Shown here: one piece after another, positions 1-7,242 of the stretch
How positions within the stretch are numbered: the first letter of the stretch is position 1
Layout of the letters: each line of letters begins with the position of its first letter
The notes under the pieces: model-generated
Seen by the model: only the letters and a program-made list of their open reading frames with translations
The model's database searches: none
What the model was told of the DNA's origin: nothing
From: an uncultured Prevotellaceae bacterium
Lineage (GTDB): Bacteria > Bacteroidota > Bacteroidia > Bacteroidales > Bacteroidaceae
Reading direction: 5' to 3'
DNA length: 64,000 nucleotides
Assembly: GCA_946540735.1 (NCBI GenBank)
Contig: CAMNIN010000015.1
Span: forward strand, 1 to 64,000
Translations under genes and position numbers: made by a program

Positions 1-56
1 AAGTGTTTAGTTACTTCTGCGGGGCAATTTGTTTACTATTTATAGAGGAAAGATAT

Positions 57-96
57 AAAAAAAAACCTTAGGACTTTATCTCCCAAGGTTTTTTTT
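57..96 (-). terminator. Intrinsic terminator of the PepSY-like gene
   Basis: Read on the minus strand, the arms at 88-81 and 73-66 (CCTTgGGA / TCCtAAGG) form a hairpin followed by a U-tract over 65-57. The upstream A/T run overlaps the stop codon, so it could also work in the other direction. Confidence 0.75.
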
Positions 97-512
97 CAGT
101 TCAGCGCACCGTATTCATTAAAATTCTGGACCGAACCGTTAGAAAGTTCTATGACATACCCCGATTCTTTCTTCGTGATTTTGATCATCGATTTGTCAGG
201 ACAACATGCGTCCAGATAATTGACAATGCCCTGTGGGATGATATTCACGGGAATGGCGGTCTTGGCGCAATTCAGCATGTCACAGTTTCCGATCAAATCG
301 AAAACGAGTTTTGTCCCGTCATCCAGGTTCACGTTGTACGTCAATCCATTGATTCGTGCGCAAGTGATCGTTTGATGCGGGAAATATTTCACCAGGAACA
401 TTCTTGCGCTCATCGGAAGTTTTTCTGCCGACACCCTATTTTTATCAACGATCTCCGTGACCGATTTTATCACATTAGAGATAGCCATTCTCACTGATTT
501 AGCTTGTATCAT
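96..512 (-). CDS. PepSY-like (DUF2874-type) small protein
   Basis: This 138-residue protein has two similar halves, each with a 'fDxxGn / F' type beta pattern: LPMSARMFLVKYFP ... DGTKLVFDLIGN, then IPQGIVNYLDACCP ... GYVIELSNGSVQNF. That layout matches the PepSY-like putative beta-lactamase-inhibitor family common in Bacteroides and Prevotella. Known members are usually exported, but I see no convincing signal peptide here; the N-terminus (MIQAKSVRMAISNVIKS) is only weakly hydrophobic. Two extra cysteine pairs (DMLNCAK, DACCPD) stand out. Its biochemical role is unknown. It has its own promoter-like element upstream (532-539) and a terminator right after the stop, so it is probably a single-gene unit. 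Confidence 0.6.
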   Translation of the reverse strand: MIQAKSVRMAISNVIKSVTEIVDKNRVSAEKLPMSARMFLVKYFPHQTITCARINGLTYNVNLDDGTKLVFDLIGNCDMLNCAKTAIPVNIIPQGIVNYLDACCPDKSMIKITKKESGYVIELSNGSVQNFNEYGALN

Positions 513-531
513 GGTCGTCTTTTTTTTATTG

Positions 532-539
532 CAAAGTTA
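532..539 (-). promoter_or_regulatory. Promoter -7 element (TAACTTTG)
   Basis: The minus strand reads TAACTTTG, matching the Bacteroidetes -7 consensus TAnnTTTG, 20 bases before the ATG at 512. No good -33 TTG is seen at the usual distance, which fits a promoter that needs an activator. Confidence 0.55.
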
Positions 540-581
540 GGGAGAACTACCCGCTACAGGAAAGATTCTACGAAAATTCAA

Positions 582-618
582 CCAGCATTATTGCGACAAG
601 CCAGCATTTTTGCGACAA
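582..618 (-). repeat. Direct repeat pair upstream of a promoter
   Basis: Two near-identical 18-bp copies (ccagcattattgcgacaa at 582-599 and ccagcatttttgcgacaa at 601-618) lie 19 bp apart, just upstream of where RNA polymerase would contact the PepSY-like gene promoter. Spacing near two helical turns suits a dimeric activator such as an AraC-type protein; one is encoded next door at 687-1259. The regulatory role is inferred. Confidence 0.45.
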
Positions 619-647
619 AAAAAAGCGGCAGGCCTCAAACCTGTCGC
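617..647 (-). terminator. Intrinsic terminator after the AraC-type gene
   Basis: The minus strand has GCGACAGG (647-640), a 7-nt loop and CCTGCCGC (632-625), one mismatch, followed by eight U (624-617). It ends the unit that contains the AraC-type, STAS and SpoIIE-type genes. Confidence 0.75.
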
Positions 648-686
648 ATAGTGGGCAAATAAAGACGTTTTTTCTCAGCAATCCGG

Positions 687-1259
687 TTACATGTCGCGGG
701 TGAGCATGATGCGATAGTCGACCGGAGTCATGCCGATAGCCTCCTGCACCCGTCGCTGCAAGGTACGCACGCTGCTGAACCCCGCATCCTCGGCAATGAC
801 GGCAATGGTGTACTGCGGATGCTCACGTAGCAACCTGAGCGCATAGAGGGTGCGGAGGTTGTCGATATAGGCATCCGGAGTGCGGTGAATAGACTGATGG
901 CGGAAAAGCCGCATGAGTCTCTCATGGCTCACGCCCAGCACTTGAGCCAAGGCTTTGCTGTCGAAATCAGGCTGTTGGTAGGAGCGTTCCTGTTCCACCT
1001 TCAGTTCGATCATTGCCATCAGTTGGCCGTCATCCTGCAAGTCGGCATTTCGCTGTCGGTTGATGTTCCCATCCAGTAGTTCACGAGCCACCTCGACACG
1101 CCGGCGCAGTTCCATGTCCACCTCCATTCTCTCTGTAAGGTCGAGGTTTCGTCCGACGAGTCTGACCATCTCGTCTTTCAGTTTATTGACTTCGGCCCGG
1201 AGGGCAGCATTCTCATCCTTCAGTTTTTGAATTTCTTTTTCCGTCATATCCCTGTTCAT
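687..1259 (-). CDS. AraC-family DNA-binding protein with coiled-coil N-terminus
   Basis: The 190-residue protein starts with a charged heptad-rich coiled coil (about residues 5-60) and ends with a complete double helix-turn-helix AraC domain (about 95-188; FDSKALAQVLGVSHERLMRLFR and the second-helix signature AEDAGFSSVRTLQRRVQEAIGMTPVDYR). There is no ligand-binding cupin or receiver domain. Its start overlaps the stop of the STAS gene (ATGA, 1259-1256), so the two are translationally coupled. The layout suggests this protein is the output of the partner-switching module made by the two genes upstream: the coiled coil could be the surface that a STAS or ATPase partner binds. That link is inference; the AraC assignment itself is firm. 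Confidence 0.88.
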   Translation of the reverse strand: MNRDMTEKEIQKLKDENAALRAEVNKLKDEMVRLVGRNLDLTERMEVDMELRRRVEVARELLDGNINRQRNADLQDDGQLMAMIELKVEQERSYQQPDFDSKALAQVLGVSHERLMRLFRHQSIHRTPDAYIDNLRTLYALRLLREHPQYTIAVIAEDAGFSSVRTLQRRVQEAIGMTPVDYRIMLTRDM

Positions 1260-1567
1260 TTGAATTGAAAGAGGCTGGTGAATCCAATTTCGTCAAACAC
1301 CTGTTTGATTTCATCATTCATCCCAGTGAGGAAGACCGTGCTCTTTTTGGCACGAGCATTCTTGAGTAGTCCAAGGAACAAGCGCAGTCCGCTGGAAGAG
1401 ATATACTCCAATTTGGAGAGGTCGAGTATGATGTCATGTCCTTCGGAGTCATACAGCACCCTCATCTCCCGTTCGGCCTGAGAGGAAGCAGCGGTGTCGA
1501 GACGTCCTTCAAAGCTGAACACATAGTTGTTGTTTTCTTCGATGAATGTAGTTTTCATTGTCTTCAA
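1256..1567 (-). CDS. STAS-domain anti-sigma-factor antagonist (RsbV/SpoIIAA-like)
   Basis: A single STAS domain of 103 residues. The strand-helix pattern FSFEGRLDTAASSQ ... HDIILDLSKLEYISSSGLRLFLGLL is the classic antagonist signature, with the phosphorylatable serine in the ISSSGL loop (about Ser58). In known systems the unphosphorylated form sequesters an RsbW-type kinase and a SpoIIE/RsbU phosphatase resets it. Both activities are encoded in one protein just upstream (ends 1571, 3 bp away), and the AraC-type gene overlaps downstream by 4 bp. Either of two ATGs (1567 or 1558) could start translation; the protein hardly changes. Confidence 0.88.
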   Translation of the reverse strand: MKTMKTTFIEENNNYVFSFEGRLDTAASSQAEREMRVLYDSEGHDIILDLSKLEYISSSGLRLFLGLLKNARAKKSTVFLTGMNDEIKQVFDEIGFTSLFQFK

Positions 1568-1570
1568 TTA

Positions 1571-3862
1571 TTATATGTTATTTTTTTCTACATTTTTGTA
1601 AAGGGCGAGGATATTATATCCATCCTGTCTTCGATAGCGGATCTCGTCCATGTTGCAATACATCAGATGGATGCCCAGGCCACCTATGTCGCGGTCTTCC
1701 GCCTCCAGCGTGGTATCCACTTTTCCGTGGGCTGTGGGGTCAAAAGGTTTTCCTGAATCGACGATGACGAACTGCAGTCTCCCGTCCACGGCATCAGCCA
1801 TGACCCAGGCATCCCCCCGCCGGCCATCGGGATAAGCGTAAATCATCACATTGGCCACAGCCTCCTCTATTGCGAGATTGGCCTGCATGGCAGTGGAAGT
1901 GCTCACCTGTGCCGATTCAAAAAACGATCCAAGGAACTCGTTCAGGCGTGGGATTTCCTGAATATCGTTGGCCAAGGTAATCATGCCATGCGGATGATTC
2001 ATTGCCTTTTGCCGGGGATAAAGGATGGCGAGCATCGTCAGGTCATCACTTTGCTCTGTAGTACCCACGAAGAGACCCACATCTTCCATCATCTTGTCAA
2101 CCAGTTCCCTTGGTGTACAGTCTACTGGCAGCATACGTAAGGTCTGTTCCATTCTTTCCTTCCCAAACTGAGCATGTTCTGCATTCTCAGCCTCGGTCAG
2201 TCCATCTGTGAAGAGGAAGATCATGGAATCGGGAGCCAGTTGCATCTGCTGCGCTTCATAAATCCATCCAGGCATAGCCCCGACGGGGAGGTTTGGAAGG
2301 ATAGGCAAGGGCAAGGCCAGAATCTGAGCCATTCTCTCGAAAGCGTTGTCAGACTCCTGTTCCCGTCGCAAGATCCAAGGAGCCTTATGGCCCGCATTGC
2401 AATAGACCAGTTTGCCTGTCGTCAAGTCGAGGACTCCTACAAACAGTGTAATGAAAATATTATATGTATTGTCACGGGTGATCGTATCATTCATTTGCGT
2501 GACAATCCGCTCAGGGTCAAGTTCACGTGTCACCAGCATTTGGAACATAGACCGTGCCACAGCCATCACCAAGGCAGCGGGCACCCCTTTGCCCGACACA
2601 TCGCCGATGCAGAAGAAGAGTTTGTTGTCACGCACGTAGTGATCATAGAAGTCACCTCCCACCGCCCGAGCCGGTGTCAAAGCCGCATAGATCTGGATAT
2701 CGCCACTATCCTTATAGGGTGTCGTTTCCTTGGGCAGCATCGACATCTGTATGGCACGAGCCAAAGCCAGTTCGTTGCTTACGCGGTCTTTCTCCACATT
2801 GGCTACATGCAACCGATTGTACCCTTTGATTGTGCGGAAGAGGATATAAGTAAGCAAAGCCATACCAAGCAGCATCAGCAGGAGCAAGTTGAATCCGACC
2901 TGCCGCAGGCTCTGGTAGATTTCCTTGTCGCTGCACACCACAGCCATAGACCACCCCAAGTCCTCGTTGTCATCAGAGAGATCGTTGTTTCCGATCGGTG
3001 CGAAGAAGACATAGTTTTTCTTTCCATCGTTGTCATAGACGATTTCCTGTCCGGAAAGTCCCTGCACCATCTTCCGCCCAAGACTGCCGAAGGTCGTATC
3101 CGAAAAATCCGCGGTCACCTCATCGATGTTCTTCCTCATCACGAAGCTATCTCCTGGCCAGCTCATCAACTTTCCGGTGCGCGACACCATGAAGTTGAAA
3201 GACGAGGGATAGATGTGGTGCTCGTTGAGCATCTTGTTCAGCCAGTCGATGGACACATCGGTTCCAAAAGCCGCCACGATGCGTCCCTGTCTGTCGCGCA
3301 ACGGCAAGGAATAGGTGATCAAGACCTCCTTTCCGCCAGCATCGTCATAATAAGGTTCCGACCAATAGCCTTTCCCCGACTCCATCGGATAGGTATACCA
3401 CGGGGCTTTCGTATAGTCATGTTTCTCGCTGCCAATCTGCAGCTGTTCGACCGACCCATCAGGTAAGAGGTTGACATAAGGTTCGAACCAGTATCCCTTT
3501 TCTGGGTAATAACCTGGCAAGAAGCCCACACCACATCCTTTCAGGTGAGCATTATGCTTCAGCATCTCCACCATGGTGACATAGAGAGCCTCGGGGTCGT
3601 TTTGCAGTTGCCGCTCAAGCATCCACACCGTGGAATGGGCTGCCGTCTCCACGGCATCAACCACTTTCTCTACCTCCAGGTTCACCACCCGCAGTTCACT
3701 TTCAGCACGGTGTCTCACCTCGCTTTTGATACCCTCACGGGCAAACCAATACTGCACTGCCGACGTCACCTCTGTCAGCACTCCTGCAGTTATGATGACA
3801 GCCAGTGTCGATTTGGTTTGCAGCGACTTGCGCCATCGATTGAGAATCGCCCGTGAGAACAT
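1571..3862 (-). CDS. Membrane sensor: Cache domain + SpoIIE/PP2C phosphatase + RsbW-like ATPase
   Basis: A 763-residue inner-membrane signalling protein. Order: transmembrane helix (about 18-38), extracytoplasmic dCache-type sensor (about 45-315, with WFEPYVN, APWYTYP and YWSEPYYDDAGG repeats typical of these sensors), second transmembrane helix (about 323-343), PP2C/SpoIIE phosphatase (about 365-615; metal-binding GGDFYD at 402-407, GDVSGKG at 420-426, DGLTEAEN and QSDDLTML further on), then a GHKL ATPase of the RsbW kind (about 635-755; N-box NLAIEEAVANVMIYAYP, DSGKPFDP, GGLGIHLM). Phosphatase and kinase-type domains in one chain mean the STAS partner could be both phosphorylated and dephosphorylated by the same protein. 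It follows the GH53 gene by 37 bp and precedes the STAS gene by 3 bp, all on the same strand. The sensed ligand is unknown. Confidence 0.9.
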   Translation of the reverse strand: MFSRAILNRWRKSLQTKSTLAVIITAGVLTEVTSAVQYWFAREGIKSEVRHRAESELRVVNLEVEKVVDAVETAAHSTVWMLERQLQNDPEALYVTMVEMLKHNAHLKGCGVGFLPGYYPEKGYWFEPYVNLLPDGSVEQLQIGSEKHDYTKAPWYTYPMESGKGYWSEPYYDDAGGKEVLITYSLPLRDRQGRIVAAFGTDVSIDWLNKMLNEHHIYPSSFNFMVSRTGKLMSWPGDSFVMRKNIDEVTADFSDTTFGSLGRKMVQGLSGQEIVYDNDGKKNYVFFAPIGNNDLSDDNEDLGWSMAVVCSDKEIYQSLRQVGFNLLLLMLLGMALLTYILFRTIKGYNRLHVANVEKDRVSNELALARAIQMSMLPKETTPYKDSGDIQIYAALTPARAVGGDFYDHYVRDNKLFFCIGDVSGKGVPAALVMAVARSMFQMLVTRELDPERIVTQMNDTITRDNTYNIFITLFVGVLDLTTGKLVYCNAGHKAPWILRREQESDNAFERMAQILALPLPILPNLPVGAMPGWIYEAQQMQLAPDSMIFLFTDGLTEAENAEHAQFGKERMEQTLRMLPVDCTPRELVDKMMEDVGLFVGTTEQSDDLTMLAILYPRQKAMNHPHGMITLANDIQEIPRLNEFLGSFFESAQVSTSTAMQANLAIEEAVANVMIYAYPDGRRGDAWVMADAVDGRLQFVIVDSGKPFDPTAHGKVDTTLEAEDRDIGGLGIHLMYCNMDEIRYRRQDGYNILALYKNVEKNNI

Positions 3863-3899
3863 ATTCTTCGATAATAAGTAGTATATCAGATAAGCCGTT

Positions 3900-4961
3900 T
3901 CATTCCGTCAGGCAATCCCTCGACAGCCTGATTTGAAATTGCTCTTCCGAAGCCTCCTTGAAAGCATCCATGATCACCGTAGGCCGGTGGTTGCGGAAAG
4001 CGCCGAGTTTGTAGTGTCCCTCCAATTCCGGAGCCCAGTAGAATACCCCTTCGCAGTGTCCGTGGGTTTTGGTCCGGGCGTCGTCGATCAGTCTGCTCAT
4101 CCAGCGTTTTCCAGCCTCGGGCTGATCAGCGTCATACCCCGTCTCCACGATCATAAGGGGTGTGTGATATTTCTCGTAAAGAGCGTTGATATTAGCGATA
4201 GCCTTCTCAAGGGTCTCATCCTCGCTCTTCGTCAGACCTGCCTCCATGTCCCAATAGGGATACACGCTCAATCCGATCATGTCCCACCGGGCGCCATGTT
4301 TTTTCAATCCCTCGAAGATGAATTTGTAACGTGATGGATCGCATCCACCATCGAGATGTACGATGCACACTGTGGCGGGAAACACCTCCTTGGCAGCGTC
4401 ATAGCCAGCCTGCGTCAGTCCGGCATATTGTTCCATGTTCTCCTCTGCCCTTCCGACAGGCCACAGGAATCCATGTGTCGTCTCATTACCGATCTGCACC
4501 CATTTCACGTCGATACCATCCGCTTTGAGGAGGGCCAGCGTCTCGCGTGTATGCTGTGCCAGTGCCGTTTTCATTTTCTCGTAAGGCAGATCCTTCCAAG
4601 CCTCAGGAATGTTCTGTTTGGCCGGATCAGCCCACCAGTCGCTATAATGAAAGTCGATCATGATGCTCATGCCCAGTTTTTTAGCCCTTCTTGCCATCAC
4701 CAGCACGTCCTCCTTGTTGGAGAATCCATGTCTCGGATTCACCCACACCCGAAGTCTCACGGCATTCATCCCGTATTGCTTCATCAAAGCCGTGTTCTCT
4801 ACAGCCACGCCCTCAGCATTGAGAAGTTGGACGCCCCGAGCCTCCAATTCTGTCGTTCCGCTGATGTCGGCCCCCAACCAAAATGGAGTACCGGCCCTCA
4901 CTGTGGAGACACAGATCATCAGTGCAGAAAACATCATGAAAAGGATTTTTCTCATAAACAA
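3900..4961 (-). CDS. GH53 arabinogalactan endo-beta-1,4-galactanase
   Basis: A 353-residue exported enzyme predicted to cut beta-1,4-galactan side chains of rhamnogalacturonan I. After a signal peptide (about 1-23) comes a full GH53 TIM barrel: GADISGTTELEARGV near the N-terminus, DFHYSDWWADPAKQ, the acid/base glutamate in WVQIGNE (about Glu160) and the nucleophile in MIVETGYD (about Glu273). Length fits the family. It sits 37 bp upstream of the SpoIIE-type sensor gene and shares a strand with it, under a promoter-like element at 4977-4984, so the galactanase and the sensor may be co-expressed. No SusCD pair is adjacent. Substrate assignment follows from the family. Confidence 0.93.
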   Translation of the reverse strand: MFMRKILFMMFSALMICVSTVRAGTPFWLGADISGTTELEARGVQLLNAEGVAVENTALMKQYGMNAVRLRVWVNPRHGFSNKEDVLVMARRAKKLGMSIMIDFHYSDWWADPAKQNIPEAWKDLPYEKMKTALAQHTRETLALLKADGIDVKWVQIGNETTHGFLWPVGRAEENMEQYAGLTQAGYDAAKEVFPATVCIVHLDGGCDPSRYKFIFEGLKKHGARWDMIGLSVYPYWDMEAGLTKSEDETLEKAIANINALYEKYHTPLMIVETGYDADQPEAGKRWMSRLIDDARTKTHGHCEGVFYWAPELEGHYKLGAFRNHRPTVIMDAFKEASEEQFQIRLSRDCLTE

Positions 4962-4976
4962 TGCTATTTAAGATGA

Positions 4977-4984
4977 CAAAAGTA
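4977..4984 (-). promoter_or_regulatory. Promoter -7 element for the GH53/partner-switch unit
   Basis: The minus strand reads TACTTTTG, matching TAnnTTTG, 16 bases upstream of the ATG at 4961. The -33 region is weak. Confidence 0.55.
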
Positions 4985-5119
4985 CGAAAAATTTTTATGA
5001 ACGATTCACGTCACGTTGTTAAATCATACAAAAAAAAATTCCATGCAGTAAAAAACCATAAAAGCATGTCGGAAACCTCCAAAAAAAGTTTAGAAACGGC
5101 AACAAAATGGTCTATAATT

Positions 5120-5149
5120 TTGATGATTCATTAGAAATCATTACTTTTG
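5120..5149 (+). promoter_or_regulatory. Promoter of the BspA-like gene
   Basis: TTG at 5120-5122, a 19-bp spacer and TACTTTTG at 5142-5149 match the Bacteroidetes -33/-7 layout, 24 bp before the ATG at 5174. It is divergent from the GH53 promoter. Confidence 0.75.
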
Positions 5150-5173
5150 TGGTCTTAATAAAACCCGTATATT

Positions 5174-6439
5174 ATGAAACTATTCAGAAATCTTTTCATC
5201 ATGATGCTTGCATTCACGTTCAGTCAGCAAGCAGGAGCGATAGACATCAAGCTCAAGAAAGACAAGGCCGTAGTCGACGGAATCACCTATACACTGAGTG
5301 CCAAGAAGCAGACCGCCTCTGTGGTCAGAGGTCAGGAAGCCTATGTCGGCGACATCAGTATCCCTGAGAAAATCGTCGTCGACAGCATCACTTTCTATGT
5401 GGAAAGCATTGCCTCAGGAGCATTCAAGGACTGTCCGGGTCTGTCCTCCATCAACATCCCCGACTGCATCCTCAAGATCGGGTCTTCCGCATTCGAGGGC
5501 TGTGCCAGTCTCACCGAGATCACCATTCCCCAGAAAATAAAAGAACTGCCCTCAGACCTGTTCCTGAACTGTGCCAGTCTGACAACGATCCACCTGGCCG
5601 AGGGCACGACCAAATTGGCCGCGAACCTTTTCAAGGGATGCAAGTCACTGGTGGAGTTTGAGGTCCCCAGTGGCGTGAGTGAGATACCCAACAGTGCCTT
5701 TGAGGAGTGCAGTGAACTGCGCAACATCACCCTGCCTTCCGGTCTGAAGAAGATCGGCACGGGAGCTTTCGAGAAATGCACCAGTCTGGAATACATCGAC
5801 ATCCCCACTGGAGTCAGTGCCATCGGCGGCGATGCCTTTGAAGGCTGCGCAAGTCTGAAAGAGTTCCGTTTTCCCTCCGCAATGAGCACGATTTCGAGCG
5901 ATCTCCTCAAGGGGTGTGTGGAGCTGAAATCCGTGGAGATGTCGAACTCCGTCAGCAAGATTGAGCACGACGCATTCAACGGTTGCAGTTCGCTTGACAG
6001 CATTTTCCTGAGCAACTCCATCACCTCGATTGGCAGCAGTGCATTTGAAGGCTGTTCCAGCATGCAGAAGGTCAGGATTCCCAACAGCATCAAGGAGATT
6101 TCAAGCAGCACGTTCAAGAACTGTGCCAGTCTGAAGGAGATCACCTTCCCCAACTCTCTGACGAAGATCGGCAGCAGTGCCTTCGAGGGCTGCGCCAGTC
6201 TGACCGCCCTCACCCTTCCCGTCTCCTTGAAAGAGATCGGCGGCAATGCTTTTGACAAATGCAACAGTCTGATGGACATCTATTGCAACAGTGCCACTCC
6301 CGTGAAGATTGCCGGCAGCTCATTCAGCAAAGCCACCCAGAAGGAAGGCATCGTGCATGTGAAGAAAGGCTATGCCACCAATTACAATCTTGACAAGCAG
6401 TGGAAGAAATTCCTCAACATCATCAATATGGAACAATAA
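5174..6439 (+). CDS. BspA-like leucine-rich-repeat secreted protein
   Basis: A 421-residue exported protein with a signal peptide (about 1-23), a short N-terminal beta region (24-75), then about 13 consecutive 23-residue LRR_5 repeats (Treponema pallidum/BspA type), each on the pattern G-S-S-A-F-E-G-C-A-S-L-x-x-I-x-I-P-x-x-I-x-x-I. The repeats form a curved solenoid used by relatives for binding host proteins, other bacteria or matrix. The protein ends soon after the repeats with a short YATNYNLDKQWKKF cap and has no obvious cell-wall or T9SS-like tail, so how it is anchored is unclear. It is monocistronic: own promoter and own terminator (6482-6522). Confidence 0.9.
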   Translation: MKLFRNLFIMMLAFTFSQQAGAIDIKLKKDKAVVDGITYTLSAKKQTASVVRGQEAYVGDISIPEKIVVDSITFYVESIASGAFKDCPGLSSINIPDCILKIGSSAFEGCASLTEITIPQKIKELPSDLFLNCASLTTIHLAEGTTKLAANLFKGCKSLVEFEVPSGVSEIPNSAFEECSELRNITLPSGLKKIGTGAFEKCTSLEYIDIPTGVSAIGGDAFEGCASLKEFRFPSAMSTISSDLLKGCVELKSVEMSNSVSKIEHDAFNGCSSLDSIFLSNSITSIGSSAFEGCSSMQKVRIPNSIKEISSSTFKNCASLKEITFPNSLTKIGSSAFEGCASLTALTLPVSLKEIGGNAFDKCNSLMDIYCNSATPVKIAGSSFSKATQKEGIVHVKKGYATNYNLDKQWKKFLNIINMEQ

Positions 6440-6481
6440 AACAGGGGACCTGATTCACTCAAGTCCTCCCGTCTATAACGA

Positions 6482-6522
6482 CCCGATGCCAACGTTCTCA
6501 GTACGCAGGCATCGGGATTTTT
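6482..6522 (+). terminator. Intrinsic terminator of the BspA-like gene
   Basis: Perfect 9-bp stem CCCGATGCC (6482-6490) / GGCATCGGG (6508-6516), followed by a T-rich stretch from 6518. Confidence 0.8.
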
Positions 6523-6527
6523 CATTT

Positions 6528-7136
6528 TTACCTTGACAATTCGAAGCCGATACGCACGCCATTGTAATTTTTGGAGATCTCACTCACAGCACCGATGGTA
6601 GTATTGCCAGAAAGGGCACCCAGTGTCTGCATGATTCCCAGGATTTTCTTCGATTCGAAGAGCAGATTGATGCCGCTGGTGCTCATGGTGACATAACCAG
6701 AGATCGACATCAACAAAGTCTTGAGGTCGATCCTGCCAGTAGACTCGTCATACACATAAGTGCCGTTGATGGATTTCCCGGCGAGTTTTCCTGAGAACGT
6801 CCTGTCCTGCTTGAAAGTAAAGGACGTGTTGGATGCCGTGATACCCAGCGACTGGTAGTGCGGCAAAAGTTCGCTTCTGATTTTGGCAGCAGCCACCTCG
6901 CCACCAGCCTTTGCGAGAAGGTTGTCGGTCGTGAAAGCACATCCCGGACTTTTGTAATTCCATGTCCCTGCGAGATTGGCTTCCGACACCTTGTTGATGC
7001 CCAGCACACTAACAATGACATTGCCGAGAGCCCCGGCACCGTCGATTCCACCAAACAGGCCACTCGTGCCTATACTGCCGCAGCCCACCAGCAACAGAGC
7101 GGCGGCTGCAATTGACAAAATGCTTTTTTTCTTCAT
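6528..7136 (-). CDS. DUF4923-type lipoprotein
   Basis: About 202 residues from the ATG at 7136, chosen because it gives MKKKS followed by a hydrophobic stretch and a lipobox ending LLLVGC; upstream in-frame ATGs would place the signal peptide internally. The body reads as a lipocalin-like beta fold: NLAGTWNYKSPGCAFTTDN, FTFKQDRTFSGKLAGKSINGTYVYD, ending YNGVRIGFEL. This pattern matches the DUF4923 lipoproteins of Bacteroidales, whose function is unknown. A Gly-rich segment follows the lipid-attachment cysteine. A -7-like element lies 35 bp upstream, so it is probably transcribed alone, although it follows the helicase gene on the same strand by 106 bp. Confidence 0.75.
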   Translation of the reverse strand: MKKKSILSIAAAALLLVGCGSIGTSGLFGGIDGAGALGNVIVSVLGINKVSEANLAGTWNYKSPGCAFTTDNLLAKAGGEVAAAKIRSELLPHYQSLGITASNTSFTFKQDRTFSGKLAGKSINGTYVYDESTGRIDLKTLLMSISGYVTMSTSGINLLFESKKILGIMQTLGALSGNTTIGAVSEISKNYNGVRIGFELSR

Positions 7137-7170
7137 GACTGCTATTTTCTGTTGTATTAAAATTTTGCTG

Positions 7171-7178
7171 CAAAAATA
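7171..7178 (-). promoter_or_regulatory. Promoter -7 element of the lipoprotein gene
   Basis: The minus strand reads TATTTTTG (TAnnTTTG consensus), 34 bp upstream of the chosen start at 7136. A TTG is present but at a non-standard spacing of 23 bp (7202-7204). Confidence 0.45.
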
Positions 7179-7242
7179 AGCAAAAAAGGAAGAAAAAGCC
7201 ACAACAATCCCCACAAAAAGTCAGGAAAAGCGACGAATGCCA

